In this document: in pieces, positions 52,432 through 64,000 of the stretch | How positions within the stretch are numbered: the first letter of the stretch is position 1 | How the letters are laid out: every line of letters starts with the position of its first letter | Assembly (NCBI GenBank): GCA_947846985.1 | Contig: CANTUZ010000011.1 | Coordinates: forward strand, 25,979,089 to 26,043,088 | Direction of reading: 5' to 3' | Origin: Fratercula arctica | Lineage: Eukaryota > Chordata > Aves > Charadriiformes > Alcidae | DNA: 64,000 bases | Notes under the pieces: model-generated | What the model was told of the DNA's origin: nothing | The model's database searches: none | Seen by the model: only the letters and a program-made list of their open reading frames with translations | Position numbers and translations under genes: made by a program

Positions 52432-54164
52432 CTGTAAAAACAGGAAGAGATATTGGGTAATTAAAGTACAGATTGGAAATAAATACCCCAATTTTCCCTG
52501 TGTGAAATCATGTTCTCTTGCACCATTTCAAGACTCAGATACTAAAAATGCAATAAAGAGTCTAGATAGGGTCATCCCAGCATAAAAATAATTCCCAAAT
52601 AACACAAAGCTGGAAATTAGATGAATGAAAAGCGTATGTAATGTCTGAGACCCATCCATCCATCCATCCATCCATCCATCCATCCATCCATCCATCCACA
52701 AGGCGCAGAGGTCACTCATGCAGCATGGGTTTCTCCAAGTAAGAAAGCAAAATCCACCTGTGGTCCATTGGGCAGACACTGCTAGGTTAGAGAAAGGGTG
52801 TTTGTTTGCAAAAATGTACTTTCCTTCACTCCTAAATGTTCATCGCACTTTACAATGTTCCTTGCTGTATAGGGCTTCTGATCCCAGAATGGATCCTTTG
52901 GTGAATGAATTTAATGTAAGCACTTACAGTTGCAAAATGGTAGAGCTCAGGTGGGAGGAGAGGGCAACACAATGTCATACGTACACTATGTGAAAAAAAA
53001 ACCAACAAACTTTTTTTGTGTTAAGGTTTATTCTTCAGAAATGAAGCATTCACCCATAAGGATTTACATAACAATTTGCTTTCATTTCCTTTGACATTTC
53101 AGTCAACAGATGATGAATTAAACCAGGAAAAAAGTATCTGTTTGGCCTATACTCCCAAAGGGCAAACTAGTAATTTACTGTTGGGAATCAGTTCATAAAA
53201 CAGATGAAACCAGAAATCACTTAATAAAATGGGTTTACAAAATCATAAAATCATTCTAAACCTTTTTAAGTGCTGAAAATTTTCCACTGAGAAATTACAT
53301 TTATGATGCACATGATACACGGATCCATATTCTCTTCTCACTTGTCTCATTTTTCATACCAGTGTGAAAAAACATCATACGAGGTTGCCCTGAAACTTTT
53401 TGCTGATATGCATGAGAGGGATGTTTTTTAGAAAATTAGAAAATTCAACTCTTTTGGAAGTCATCCCACTTCTATAAGGGACCTAATTCTGTTCATAGGG
53501 TTTTATAAACTTCACCTAAAAATTGTAGGTAGTCTCAGGGAAAACACATATAGACCTGGTGCACCATTCACCGTTGGTAGTTGCCAGTTCAGGCAGGGAG
53601 TGTTCAAACCTTGACAAATGTAAAAGTTTTTGAAAGAAAAGATGGAAAAAACAGAGTTTCTTTTACTCTTTTGTGAGGTCACACTTCACACACATCAGGG
53701 GTCTACTGAAGCATAAATGGAAGCATAAATACTGAAGTATAAATGGTTTGAGCTGTTGAAAAAACAGAAATGGAAGTTTTAATAATTTGGTCAAAGTAGA
53801 AAAAGAGAAAAAGGAGCTGGATGGTACCTTTACACGTCAATCCTGTCCCGAGCAATAGTAACTACAGCTAAAATATCCTCAACAAATATTTACCTATCAT
53901 GCTTCAAAGATCTATGGTAATATAAGTCTTTCCATAACTTCCTCAGGACACCTTGACAACATTGTTCGTTTAAAAGTTATTCCTAACAGCGGCTATAAAT
54001 GCCTTTATTTGTCTATTCTCAGTGGACATGGACATTTCTCTCTATACCTTTTTTATGTTTGAAGAATATTATTATTTTTTATATTAGAGGATTCCAGATT
54101 TGTTTATCCTAAGCCATTGTTTTATCATCTCTTCTCATTTTTGTCTCTTTTGGATTATTTCAGC
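52432..54164. other. CNTN6 intron upstream of the signal exon
   Basis: The stretch begins with the acceptor of the signal exon. It holds the (CATC)n microsatellite at 52651-52698 and a run of imperfect 'gaagcataaatgg' units near 53705-53745. No upstream exon was recognised. Confidence 0.5.
52651..52698. repeat. (CATC)n tetranucleotide microsatellite
   Basis: About 12 uninterrupted tetranucleotide units, 220 bp upstream of the CNTN6 signal-peptide exon acceptor. A run this pure is likely to vary in length between individuals. It opens a meaningless MDGW repeat frame on the minus strand. Confidence 0.95.
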
Positions 54165-54475
54165 ACCGCTGACATTTTTCTTCAAGCAGAGCGCCCAGAG
54201 CTGGGCACAGTCCTCCAGCTGAGGCAGAGCAGTGACAAAAAGCTATTTATGCATTCCCAAATGAGGGGGACTGTTTTTTTTTTTTTTTTAATACTTGCAT
54301 TCAGCTCAGGTTCCACTCTAACCCCTTCTTTAAACCACCTGCCTATACTGAAGGCGTGGATTGATTATTTCTACTTAAGTGCGAAACCTTGTACTTTTTC
54401 GTATTGAATTGCATGATATTTATTTCACACCCTTTCTCTTGTCTGTCAATATTTGTCTTGAAGCTGGTGTATACA
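54165..54475 (-). mobile_element. Degraded CR1-like LINE fragment
   Basis: The plus strand reads 'gcgcccagagctgggcacagtcctccagctgaggcagagcagtgac', then, after a T16 run at 54274-54289, 'cttgtactttttcgtattgaattgcatgatatttatttcacacc...tgtcaatattt'. This is the order found in reverse-complemented old CR1 elements (compare the young copy ending at 34084). It is strongly diverged and much older than the others. Confidence 0.55.
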
Positions 54476-55476
54476 CATCTCTGATATTTAAGACCAAAAA
54501 AACCGCTTACCTTTTTTTCCTTGTGCCTGATCTTTCAGATCAAAAACTTTGAATTTTAATTATTTACTAAGATTTCATGTTAATTCCTCCTATATTAATT
54601 TTGTGACTTTAACTCCCTGCCTTCCCCTGTGTCTCAGTTTTGCCTTTTTTTCTAACTCTAGGTTAGCAGGAGGGATCTACCTGCAGAAAGACGACTCAAA
54701 CAACCACCAACTGTGCGTCCAGCAACACCATTGAGGAAAAAGGCTCAAATTGACCATTTACTGACAAAGCAGCTTGCCGGGTGCCAGTGTTCTCCGTTAG
54801 TATCACTAAAAAATAACCAGCATTTGTCTGTGGTTTATCCTCTTTTGATGAAGTTACTGCAGTGAATTTTGCACATTCCCATGAGTTGTGTTTCCTTGGT
54901 GTTTCTATTTGCATTCACCTCCTGTGCTGGACGTTTTTTTCTGGTGGTTGTTTTTGACATGGACAGAGAGCGTTTCCCAGTGCTGCCTTCTCTGCTCCCA
55001 CCCAGCTCCCTTTCCTCGAGATCTCTCAAGTGTCTCCTGTTTCTGGCCATTACACATTCAGTGTGTGAGTTACTTTGTGCAGATCACCTGAAATCCCTTG
55101 TAAAGGTGCAAGAGTTGCCAACGGCAATTATGGCTCAAAAGACAAAGGACTTAAAACCTCCAGTGTTACATGCTTCCCAGGGGGAATATTCTGAACAACA
55201 AAAATTCACCAATAAGAGCCAATTAACCGACCAGATCCATCCTTTTCCAAGATACTTGCCCTTCTTACAAGGACAGATCCTTCTGAAAAACTCCCTGCCC
55301 TCTCTTCTCCTCTCGTTGAGTTACACGTGAGTCTTTTGAAACCAAGAGGCAAGTACCTGTCGCTGCCAATATCCAGAATATGTACCCCAAACTCTTTGTA
55401 TTCATATAAGGTATTGATCCTCAGAACTGTAATTCTCCCGCTTCTAAGATTCCAAATATGGGGCATTATTGTAAAG

Positions 55477-55499
55477 ATATATATATACACACACACACA
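55477..55499. repeat. (TA)n(CA)n microsatellite
   Basis: A short TA run passes directly into a CA run. Confidence 0.85.
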
Positions 55500-56565
55500 T
55501 TTCCTTTAAGTAACCCAGCTGTTTTACTTATTTCACTCTGACAAACACAAGGACCTAACTGGCAAGCGGGCACTTAATAATTTTTACAACATCTTTCCAA
55601 CAGCAGCTTCCATGGGATTATTTACTGTCAAACTAAATCAAGAATAAATGAAAAAACTGAAATATTTATGGCATAAGAAAAATCTGGTTCAGACTAGAAA
55701 TCCCAGACTGGCATTAAATCAAGAAATGTAACAAGATCAATTGTGCCATCATACTCTTTGTTTTCTGGGTGTAATGCTATCACTTACTCTAATTGTTATG
55801 CCACAGTTTGAACAGTCGGTCTAGATAGATAGATGGAGACCGAAGTATGTTAAGTATGATCATGGGGAAACATTACATTTTCCCCTAAAAATACTGATTG
55901 CATGTCCATTTGTCAACAGTATGTAATTTATACAAATGTGTTTGTTACAGAAGTACAGCATCATTTTTTGTTGTTTTCCCATTAGAGAAAACAAATCCGT
56001 AGATGAGGACTCTACCCTCAGATACGTTTTAGCTGTCACTTTTTCTTCTTATCTGTGGGGGAAGGAAAGATACCTATTCCTGAGACATCCAAGTGTGATG
56101 TGTGGGACATACAGGTGCATATATGAGATGAATAGATGGAAATAATGTGGTAGAGAAAAGGTGGTTGAAATGTGTCTAGGAGCAGTACACTGGTGAGCTA
56201 TGGCTCTGCCTGGATGGGTTGTGCAGAGTCCACTTCCCATTGCAAATGCTCCGGGTAATATTATTGGAAGGAAAATGCATAAAAGTATTGCTTTCATCCA
56301 ACCTTTTTTTCTGGATATCTGGAATATTGAAAATTTCAGTCTAAATACAGGCTATGAGTAGCTGCATTGACTTAGTGGCATTGCACTTAGCACACAGAAG
56401 GAAAGTTTTTTTTATCATGTGTCTGAACCTTGCAGTTCTATTGCTGTTTTCTCTTGGCAATGGGATTTAGAAGGAGGTATGTTATAGATTCAGTTATTAA
56501 TTAAAATGGTCTGACATGTATTTAGTGCATTAACAAAAGCGCCAATATTTTGCCCATTATTTCAT

Positions 56566-56587
56566 AGGTTGAGCTGCGGCTCAACCT
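56566..56587. repeat. 9-bp-arm stem-loop
   Basis: aggttgagc and gctcaacct are perfect reverse complements around tgcg. It is a compact hairpin of unknown meaning. Confidence 0.5.
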
Positions 56588-58934
56588 GATATCTAGGGTT
56601 TAGGTTTCAAGACCTATACTTTGTTCAACTGCTTATTTTTTCAGTAACAAAGCACAAAATCAAATCTGTGACAAAGGAGAAAATACACTTCTGGTGTCAT
56701 CTGAGTTTTCATGGAAATATGCAACATTTCACATTTCTCCCACAATTGTCTGTTAGTTTTGTAAAAGCAAGAAAGAGTCGGTTCAGGTGGCAAACTGACA
56801 TCTTTCTGAGGTAAAAGTTGTCAGGCGGGGAGAATGATGCGATTTTGCTCTTAGCTAAATTCAAGCAAATTGACGTTTTTACCCATGGCAAAATGTAGCG
56901 ATGTTTGCAGAAATAGCAACTTCTTGACCTGGTGAAAGAAAGTGTTTAACAACAGGGATTTGGGGCCAAATTCCACAGTGGTGCTGGCACAGAAACTTCA
57001 CCCCAGGACTGGTACATTGGTGTAACAACCTCTAGAAAGGGATCTGTTGAGTGCATATAGGAAGGAGGGAATCAGCATGTGAAGATAGAAGGCTATAATC
57101 CAGGGAGTGCATGCATAGCCTTTTTATTCTGCAGCCTCAGCTTTCCCTCCTATCAGCTTCCACACATCTGTATTACTTTTGAATTTGGCCTTACGTACTT
57201 TTGTATTCTTCATCTGCCAGGAAATCAGCTGAGTCTGTCCCAGCTAGGCTCGCATTCTTGGCACACCATTGCTCCTGATCTCTATATTGTCTCCTGAGCA
57301 CCTGATTTGGAGGCATCTAATGTGAATTTTCTCATGAATGCCAATGATATACAGCTACATTTTTCTTTTCAAACTTTTTATCCCTGAGGCACTTTCTGCA
57401 CTCAAACTATTTTCCAGATATCCATAACAGTCTGAATAGCAAATACTTGTATCTACCAGAGCAGAAGCAGAAGCGACCAGCTTTACAGTCTCCAGCAAGA
57501 TTTACCTATGCTGTTGTAGTACTTACTGCTTATTTAAAGTTATTGAACCATATTTTGCAGGAGGAAAGTACGCCGTGTTATTTAACTAAGGTTTCCGATA
57601 CTGATCACTCCTATTTTTCCTTTTTCACAAAAAGACTTGGATTTTCATTTGTTTTTCGCTTCTGACTGCTATTGCTTACTTTTCCTAGGGAAACAGAAAA
57701 TATTGTAGCTTATTTGCAATTCAAATTCAGTACATAAAGCCTTCGGGGAGGGTTTAAATCTTGTGTTTTCAAAACATTTTCCTAAATCCTAACAGCTCAT
57801 TGCATTTCAGGTGACATTGGGACTCATGTACTGTGTAACACTATAGATGCTTTTGTTCCTTAAACTTCTCACATTAAGGCATTTTACTGGTATATGAGGA
57901 GTGATGGCCTGGACTCTACTTTGGTGTCTATGATGAGGCCTCATTCAACTCAGCTCCCCAAGTGGATTCACCAGTATTGAAATAAGCGGGTATGAATGCC
58001 ATAACTGGCTTAGTAAGTAGTGATGACACTCTGGTGGTCCTGTGACATCTAGGGACAAGGCAAATGGCTTGGGTTGAACAAGCTGCCCAGCAAACAGGAT
58101 CCACCGTGCCTGCATCATATGAACTTACTCATCTTCCCATGATGAAGGATCCTTCTGAGGATTCACCCCTTCTTCTAACACTCAAGTACAAGACGCCACA
58201 GGATTTCTGTATCTTAAAAATAATTTTGATTTTTCATGTGGTTCTGTTTTTACAGACAGCAACAAATAGAGAAATTAGACTACAAAGCAACTCCTGTTCC
58301 ATCAAGGCACTGCAGAACGTCCCCGTGTGCTGTGTGTGCATTAGCATCCTGCCAGCATCGCTGCCGCGACGCCCTGGGAAGGTATTGGCAAGTGACACAC
58401 TTTCACCAGAATATTATGAATATATGCACTGGTTTAATGCAGTAGCACAAACTTTTTTTGTGGGCATTCACAACTGTAAGTAACCGTGTCACAGTAGGAA
58501 AGAGGCAACGAGAGAATTGACTGTATTTAACCCAAACATAAAGACTGAAAGATATAAACCCCAGAGTACTGAGTTGTTGACAAATCAGCATTAAAATGTC
58601 TTTCAACAGTAAACTGCTTAAGTCGTAATGAATATAACTGTTGTAATACAATTGCAGCCCCTGTGCTTAACCAAGCCTTAGGAAAGCACAGTAAAGGTGC
58701 AGTTATCTCATATCAACCATGTAATTTGGAGCTTATTTACTAGTACTTTGATATTCTTTTTTTCAGTTTACACACAGTATGCTATGCAATGCTAGTTATC
58801 ATTTTGAAAGGATCGTCTCACAGGCAATATAAAATTTTGCTTCACATAGTCACGTTGCTCATCTACCAACATTGCTGGTCGTGTTTTCTGTAACTTAGGA
58901 CATGTAAACATACTAGCTTTTTATATATGTTTGT

Positions 58935-58968
58935 ATACATATATACACATATATGTGTATATACGTAT
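58935..58968. repeat. 34-bp AT-rich near-palindrome in a TA/TG repeat
   Basis: Positions 58940-58963 form a perfect 24-bp palindrome (tatatacacata / tatgtgtatata). It extends to 34 bp with one mismatched pair. The flanks repeat the same words (tatatgtgtatatacata). Confidence 0.7.
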
Positions 58969-61900
58969 GCATCTATATGTGTATATACATAGTACAAACA
59001 AAGGTATAATTTGATTCAATCATTTCAACTGTTGTCTTTTTTTTTTTTTTACATATAAAGTTATGGTGCTATTTCTGCTCTTTGCAGTGCTATGTATGAT
59101 AAATACAGACAGAAATATCTCATTGTGGTGTAGTGCGATAAAATTGGCACAGAAGCTGGTTTAGTCTGAAGAGTGAGGAAGGTTTTTCTATTCATTATAA
59201 ACCCTGGCTGGTCTATTGGTCTCTTATTCTGGGACACGTGGAGTGACGTTATTAGTCTGTGTGGGGATGTCGGCGTGCCCTTGCTCAGCAGATACACTGC
59301 GCTTCGGGGTATGGCTTCACACCTGCAGCTTTTCAAGACCAGCGCTGGGCTGTGCCAAGGGTTGGCTTCAGTTCAGACCCATCGACAAATCCCTTTCAGG
59401 GAAATGATAAAACTAAAATATGCTACCAGTTCAGGTGGATGCTGCCCAGAATGGTAAATGTCATTCAGCTAAACTGCTTATCCCATTACCAGAACCATGG
59501 GCTCCGAATTCATTATAAATAAAACCCCAATAATTGCATACCTCTTTATAACAACTTTTCCATGGTTTCTGTGGCCACTTATCATGCCTGGCATTGTATG
59601 TATACATGTAGGGACTCAAGTCAGTTGAAGGCAATGTACAGTTACAAAGTCAATATATTAGTTTGTAGTAATTTCTATTCTGTAGCCCTATAGTCTCTAT
59701 CACATGGCGAATTATCTTTTGGAATATCATTTACATGTAAGACTGTCAAAATTCAGGCTAGTATAAAATATTTACCACTTAATTAAGTGAGGCATGTCAT
59801 TGCACATACCTCTTAAAATATTCAGTGAATTACTGTTTTTTGTTAGCTAGTCACCCCATTTTACCCTATGTAATGTAAAAAGCAATCGCGTCAGTTTAAG
59901 TAGTTTAGAAATATGTCATGAACATTAGTATTCATTACTGATATTCCTGGAGGCAGCAGCGAGGATCAGCATCCATTTACAGTGAGTAAGCTCCTCACCT
60001 TTAAGATTCTGAAATGTGATATCAAGAAACACAAGATCTCATATCCTGCTACAATTGTGCTTCAGTTTTGGCTATATGTGCTGTCTCATTGCTGTGTTCT
60101 CTGTTCATAGCAGAAGTTACCGCTTCTGATTTCAGGAAAATGTGTTTTCTACATTAAATTTGTAGCTGGGATAAGCATAGGTGCCTTTGACAGTGGATTT
60201 CTAGCCTGTAACTCTTTTCATAAACTAAACAGAAGTGAGGCAGGAGTAGAGTGAGGCAAAGTAGAGTAATTATTTATCTTATGTTGTTTGGTAGAAAGAA
60301 GAATGTAAGTCATAAAAGCTTCCTGGGGCAAAATGGATAACCTTAAAGAAAGATTTGCAGCAGTGATAGTAGCATTTAGCAATGACTGCCATGTTTCCAG
60401 CAACTGAGGGAAGGCAAAACTAATTCAAGCGTAGAAGCTTCTGTAGGCGAGAAGTGGTTCAGTGTACAGTGGTTCACCAAAAGATAATGTGCTATTGACC
60501 TGCCATCTCTTTGCATTTGCATCCGGGAGGCACACTGGAAGAATTAACCTCATATACAATTTTCCGTTTCACTTCCCTTTCTGTTTGCAGTTCAAGTCTT
60601 CCTTTGTATAATATGTGGTATGCATAAAGACAGAAATGGCAAAATGTATTACGTAGTTACTAGACTTGGGAATACATTGAGTCCTTGGCTCAGCTGTTTA
60701 ACCCGTCACAGCCTAACTCCTGATGGAAGATCCAGGTATTCCCCAGCCTTTCACAGAAGGGAGCTTGGATTGACCTGTACATGCTCCAGCCATTGCCCCT
60801 TCTGGGCATGACCTTCCTCATGATGTCAGGAACAAGATCTAATGGCACCTTAGTTCCAATACAATGCTTAGGTCATCTAAACCTTTTTCCCTCTTATCAG
60901 GACAGAGGTGACAGACCTCTCGCTCTTTTAGTTTCATCCCTTTCCGTATCTCTGTACCAGCATTAGGAGTATCGCCTGCTATCAAACTGTTCATAGAGGA
61001 AAACGAGAAAAAAATCATAGTTATTAAACTTCGTGTATATGTCGAAGTAGTATTTTTTATCAGAACTCTCATCTAGAATCTACTAATGAGAATACTTATT
61101 TAAAAAGATGTTAACATCTGCTACAACATTGCAGCAACTTCACCCATACTCCAGCATCATATAAAAGCTTGGGTTACAACTTCAATACTCATTCCAGTTA
61201 GTTGTGTTAGTCCTCATGTGGGGCTTTCCAGCTCTTTGTCAAGTAACTGACAGGACTGCAAGGACCAAATGCAAGAACTCTACACATTCTTCAGCTAAAA
61301 TAGTGCTGGTCTCGTTTAATCCTTACATACATGGGAATGGACATTCAGACATGTTTATGAAATCTGTCCTTTAAGTTTTGATGAGATGGAAATTTCAGCC
61401 TAGGCTTCAGAGATTTCTGCAAACTGCAGAAGAGAACATTTTCCATGTGAATTAGAGTTTAGAAGGTTTCATCATATAGATCATTTCCAACAAATAGAAG
61501 ATTAGATTTCTACTAATCACTCAATACAGTCTGCAGTATTTAGTGAGCAAATATGGAGGTAGAAAACATCTGATAAAAAGGCTTGAAAGGTTTGGCTGAA
61601 GTGTAAGTGTTGGTCAATTTTCAAGTCAATACATTATGAAATACATTTTCTGAAGAGATCTGAAAGGGTTACTTTTACTACGCCTGACAATATCACCTGT
61701 AAACTAATTATCATGTTTCTTTTAACGTGTTCGAAAACACTAAAGCTAAATGTCTAGATGATACCCAAATACTGAGACTGAAGAGCATACACTGTTCTTC
61801 ACAGATGAGAAGTTTAATGTCTACTTCATATCTATAAGTAAAAGCTTAAGAACTCTAGAAAACAGCCTTTCAAATATTATCAGTGTAATAATGATAAAAA

Positions 61901-64000
61901 ATTTGATTCTATTCCAACTGAAGTTAGTAGCAAAATTCCCATTTCTTCAGTAAAATAGGATCAAAATTACAATGGCATCAAAAGATATTGTGCAGGTTTC
62001 TTCAAGGATAGGGATGTTAATAAAGGAACTGCTGATAAACCTTTACAATAGTATCTTGAAGACTTCACCTCTTTCAAGATCTCATGCAGCAGTTGTTTCA
62101 ATACGAGCTTTATACTACAGGAACACTTTAATTTGTGCCACCGTAAAGTCTGCTATTCAGTGTTTTCATTTTAATCTTTTGCTTACTTCATATTTAATAT
62201 CCCAGATCCTTTTATTAAAATCCATATTAAAGGTATTGTGATATCTTTATGGTGCTCTCCTTTCAAACAAAATAATATCCTTAGTAACGAAGCTCTTACT
62301 TCTGCATTTCTGATACACCTGTACCTCCAGCTGGTGGCCACGGAGGGAATCATGGTGCATGGAGGGACTGATGTGGTCTCAGGTCACCTCGCTTGGTACC
62401 TTCCACGCCACCCAGGGTGGAACTGCTGTGTTTCTCTGAAGCCTAATAACAAACCTTTGTCCTTCTCAGCAAGAGACACCCAACCTGTACTTGGCACCCA
62501 TTCATTGAGCTAATGGCCGAGAGGTTTCCCTGCAGTGGCTCACAAATCTCATTTGATCAGTATGCAGCAGGAATTTACCATTTACTGAGAGAGACCCTCT
62601 TTTTATTGTTCTTGGCTTGTTGATGTATTATATATTTACCAGCATTGAATCTCATTTGCAGTTTATTGCTCTAACATCTGCAATGATCTCTCTCTTTCTC
62701 ATTTCACTGTTGCTCATTGTTTGTTATTCCTCCCAATTACAGTGGCCAGCTTCAAATGCTGGACTCCCAAACCCAGTATGGGCGCCAGTTGCTCGTCGTC
62801 ACGACACCTGGCTACCAGCTTCTCCTACTTAAAAAAAATACTGTTATGGCCAGTTTATCAAGAAACGATTCATTTTCATATTCTCTGTGCTGGAGGAGGA
62901 AGGGGAGGAATGATGTGCTTTGCACACAAAGCGTGTCAGGCACAAGGTATGAAAGAAAGTTGGACATAACATGTGTTGTGAGGGATATTGAGTGGGTATT
63001 AAACATGACACCTGAATTATGTGGTGCATCAGAAGTCCCCTGTTTGCTTCTTGGACTCCCTTACAGGGCAACGAGTCATCTTGGGCCTCACTTTCAGGAA
63101 AAAAAAAGCAAGAAAGCAGGAGGTTTTCTCAGCTGAACATTAAGGTACCATAGTGAAGCTGTAGGGAAAGGAAAGACTTCCTACACTTTGGGGAACTGTG
63201 TTCAAGTCCTTTTTTCTCCTTTGTTGGGTTTGCTTCTAATCTTCTCTTGACTTGGGCAAGTGGCACACTCTCCTTCTCCCAGGAAGGGTAAGCTTAAAGA
63301 TACTCCTGCAGTATGAGGGCAGGGAGTTTAGAAAAGCTTTTAACAGACTTTCCTGAAGAACTGCAATGGAACAAGATATCCACACTGACCCTTTTCAGGT
63401 TGCAAATGACATCTAAACTCATCTGAAGTTTCAGCCAGTTGCAGAAGCAGCAAGACACTCACTAGCATTAGTTTTGGTCCTTTGAACTACCTTTTCTTTT
63501 TTTTTATGCCTGAAAAAAACTACCGTGGAAAAAGAAATGTTTGATTTACTGCCATTGCACGTCCTATTTGCTTTTAAGAACAGTGGGCATCTGCTGTGCA
63601 CTTAAGATCTTACAGCAGGATACAACATGATGTCTATCCTGTAAAAATCAAGCCCCAAAACGAAGAGGACCTCCCTCCTCCCATCGGACTGCAACTTCAC
63701 CTTGGCAGCATGTAATAACCCACCCAGGAGCAATGGCAGCTGTGTGGCATGAGAAAAGCAGGTGTGAACCAAGGACCTAGTGCAGACTGCGTTTTGTGGA
63801 TACCAGCCTTGGGGTGAGCACCCATGGGGGTTCCCAGTGGCCAACGCAATGTGGTTGCACACTGGCCACAGAGACACCCACCAATCCACCAAGCCTTCTT
63901 CCCACAGTGAACGTGCAGTTGAGCAGAACATCAGTGGATCACTGCGGAGTTGGAGACATGCTCTTTTGAACCAAGGGCCTGGAGAAATGCCTTCAGGAGG

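Larger units (their letters stand above)
54476..64000. other. CNTN6 upstream intron or 5' flank; no gene supported
   Basis: This is AT-rich sequence with TA/CA microsatellites (55477-55499; 58920-58990), a GATA-type run near 55825, a stem-loop at 56566-56587 and a T14 run near 59037-59050. Chance ORFs reach 153 codons (54869-55330, +). There is no CpG-rich promoter, so the CNTN6 first exon is probably beyond 64000. Confidence 0.5.

Noticed and set aside
54869..55330. 153-codon plus ORF starting with a hydrophobic run
   Set aside because: No domain, no splice or promoter context, and several overlapping frames are equally open. Treated as chance.
56049..56297. Minus ORF starting with a signal-peptide-like sequence (MKAILLCIFLPIILPGAFA)
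   Set aside because: It looks secretory but has no good phase-1 donor and does not match the contactin leader. The exon at 52297 fits CNTN6 far better.
62717..63136. 139-codon plus ORF near the right end
   Set aside because: No recognisable motif. The length is within chance expectation for the window.

Overview
The window is a piece of a bird genome. The evidence is several 5'-truncated CR1 LINE copies of the avian type, in both orientations, set in AT-rich sequence, plus three short exons that read as the N-terminus of contactin-6 (CNTN6) with correct splice sites and compatible intron phases. No prokaryotic-type genes, operons, CRISPR arrays, tRNAs or rRNAs were seen.

CNTN6 lies on the minus strand and enters from the right. 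A signal-peptide exon (52297-52431, with 80 nt of 5'UTR), an exon for the first half of Ig domain 1 (24232-24358) and an exon for the second half (16672-16847) join through introns of about 27.9 kb and 7.4 kb. The reading frame carries across both introns (phases 1 and 2), and the last exon ends in phase 1. The non-coding first exon and promoter appear to lie beyond position 64000. The rest of Ig1-6, the FNIII repeats and the GPI signal appear to lie left of position 1. Apart from these 438 exon bases (358 of them coding), essentially the whole window is intronic.

Within the introns are four clear CR1 copies (4218-4728 +, 17862-18307 +, 33551-34084 -, 41616-42033 -), one degraded CR1-like fragment (54165-54475), an isolated CpG-rich block (about 26330-26730) and a tetranucleotide microsatellite 220 bp upstream of the signal exon. 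There are also several hairpins and palindromes, and a minus-strand block (12620-13470) that looks like decayed coding sequence. Most open reading frames in the window are chance openings.

The observations most worth a second look are the intragenic CpG block with candidate minus-strand promoter, start and donor features; an upstream ORF that overlaps the CNTN6 start codon; the degraded coding-like block at 12.6-13.5 kb; and a perfect 30-bp hairpin inside a small tandem repeat at 50.2 kb. I found no convincing undescribed multi-gene system.
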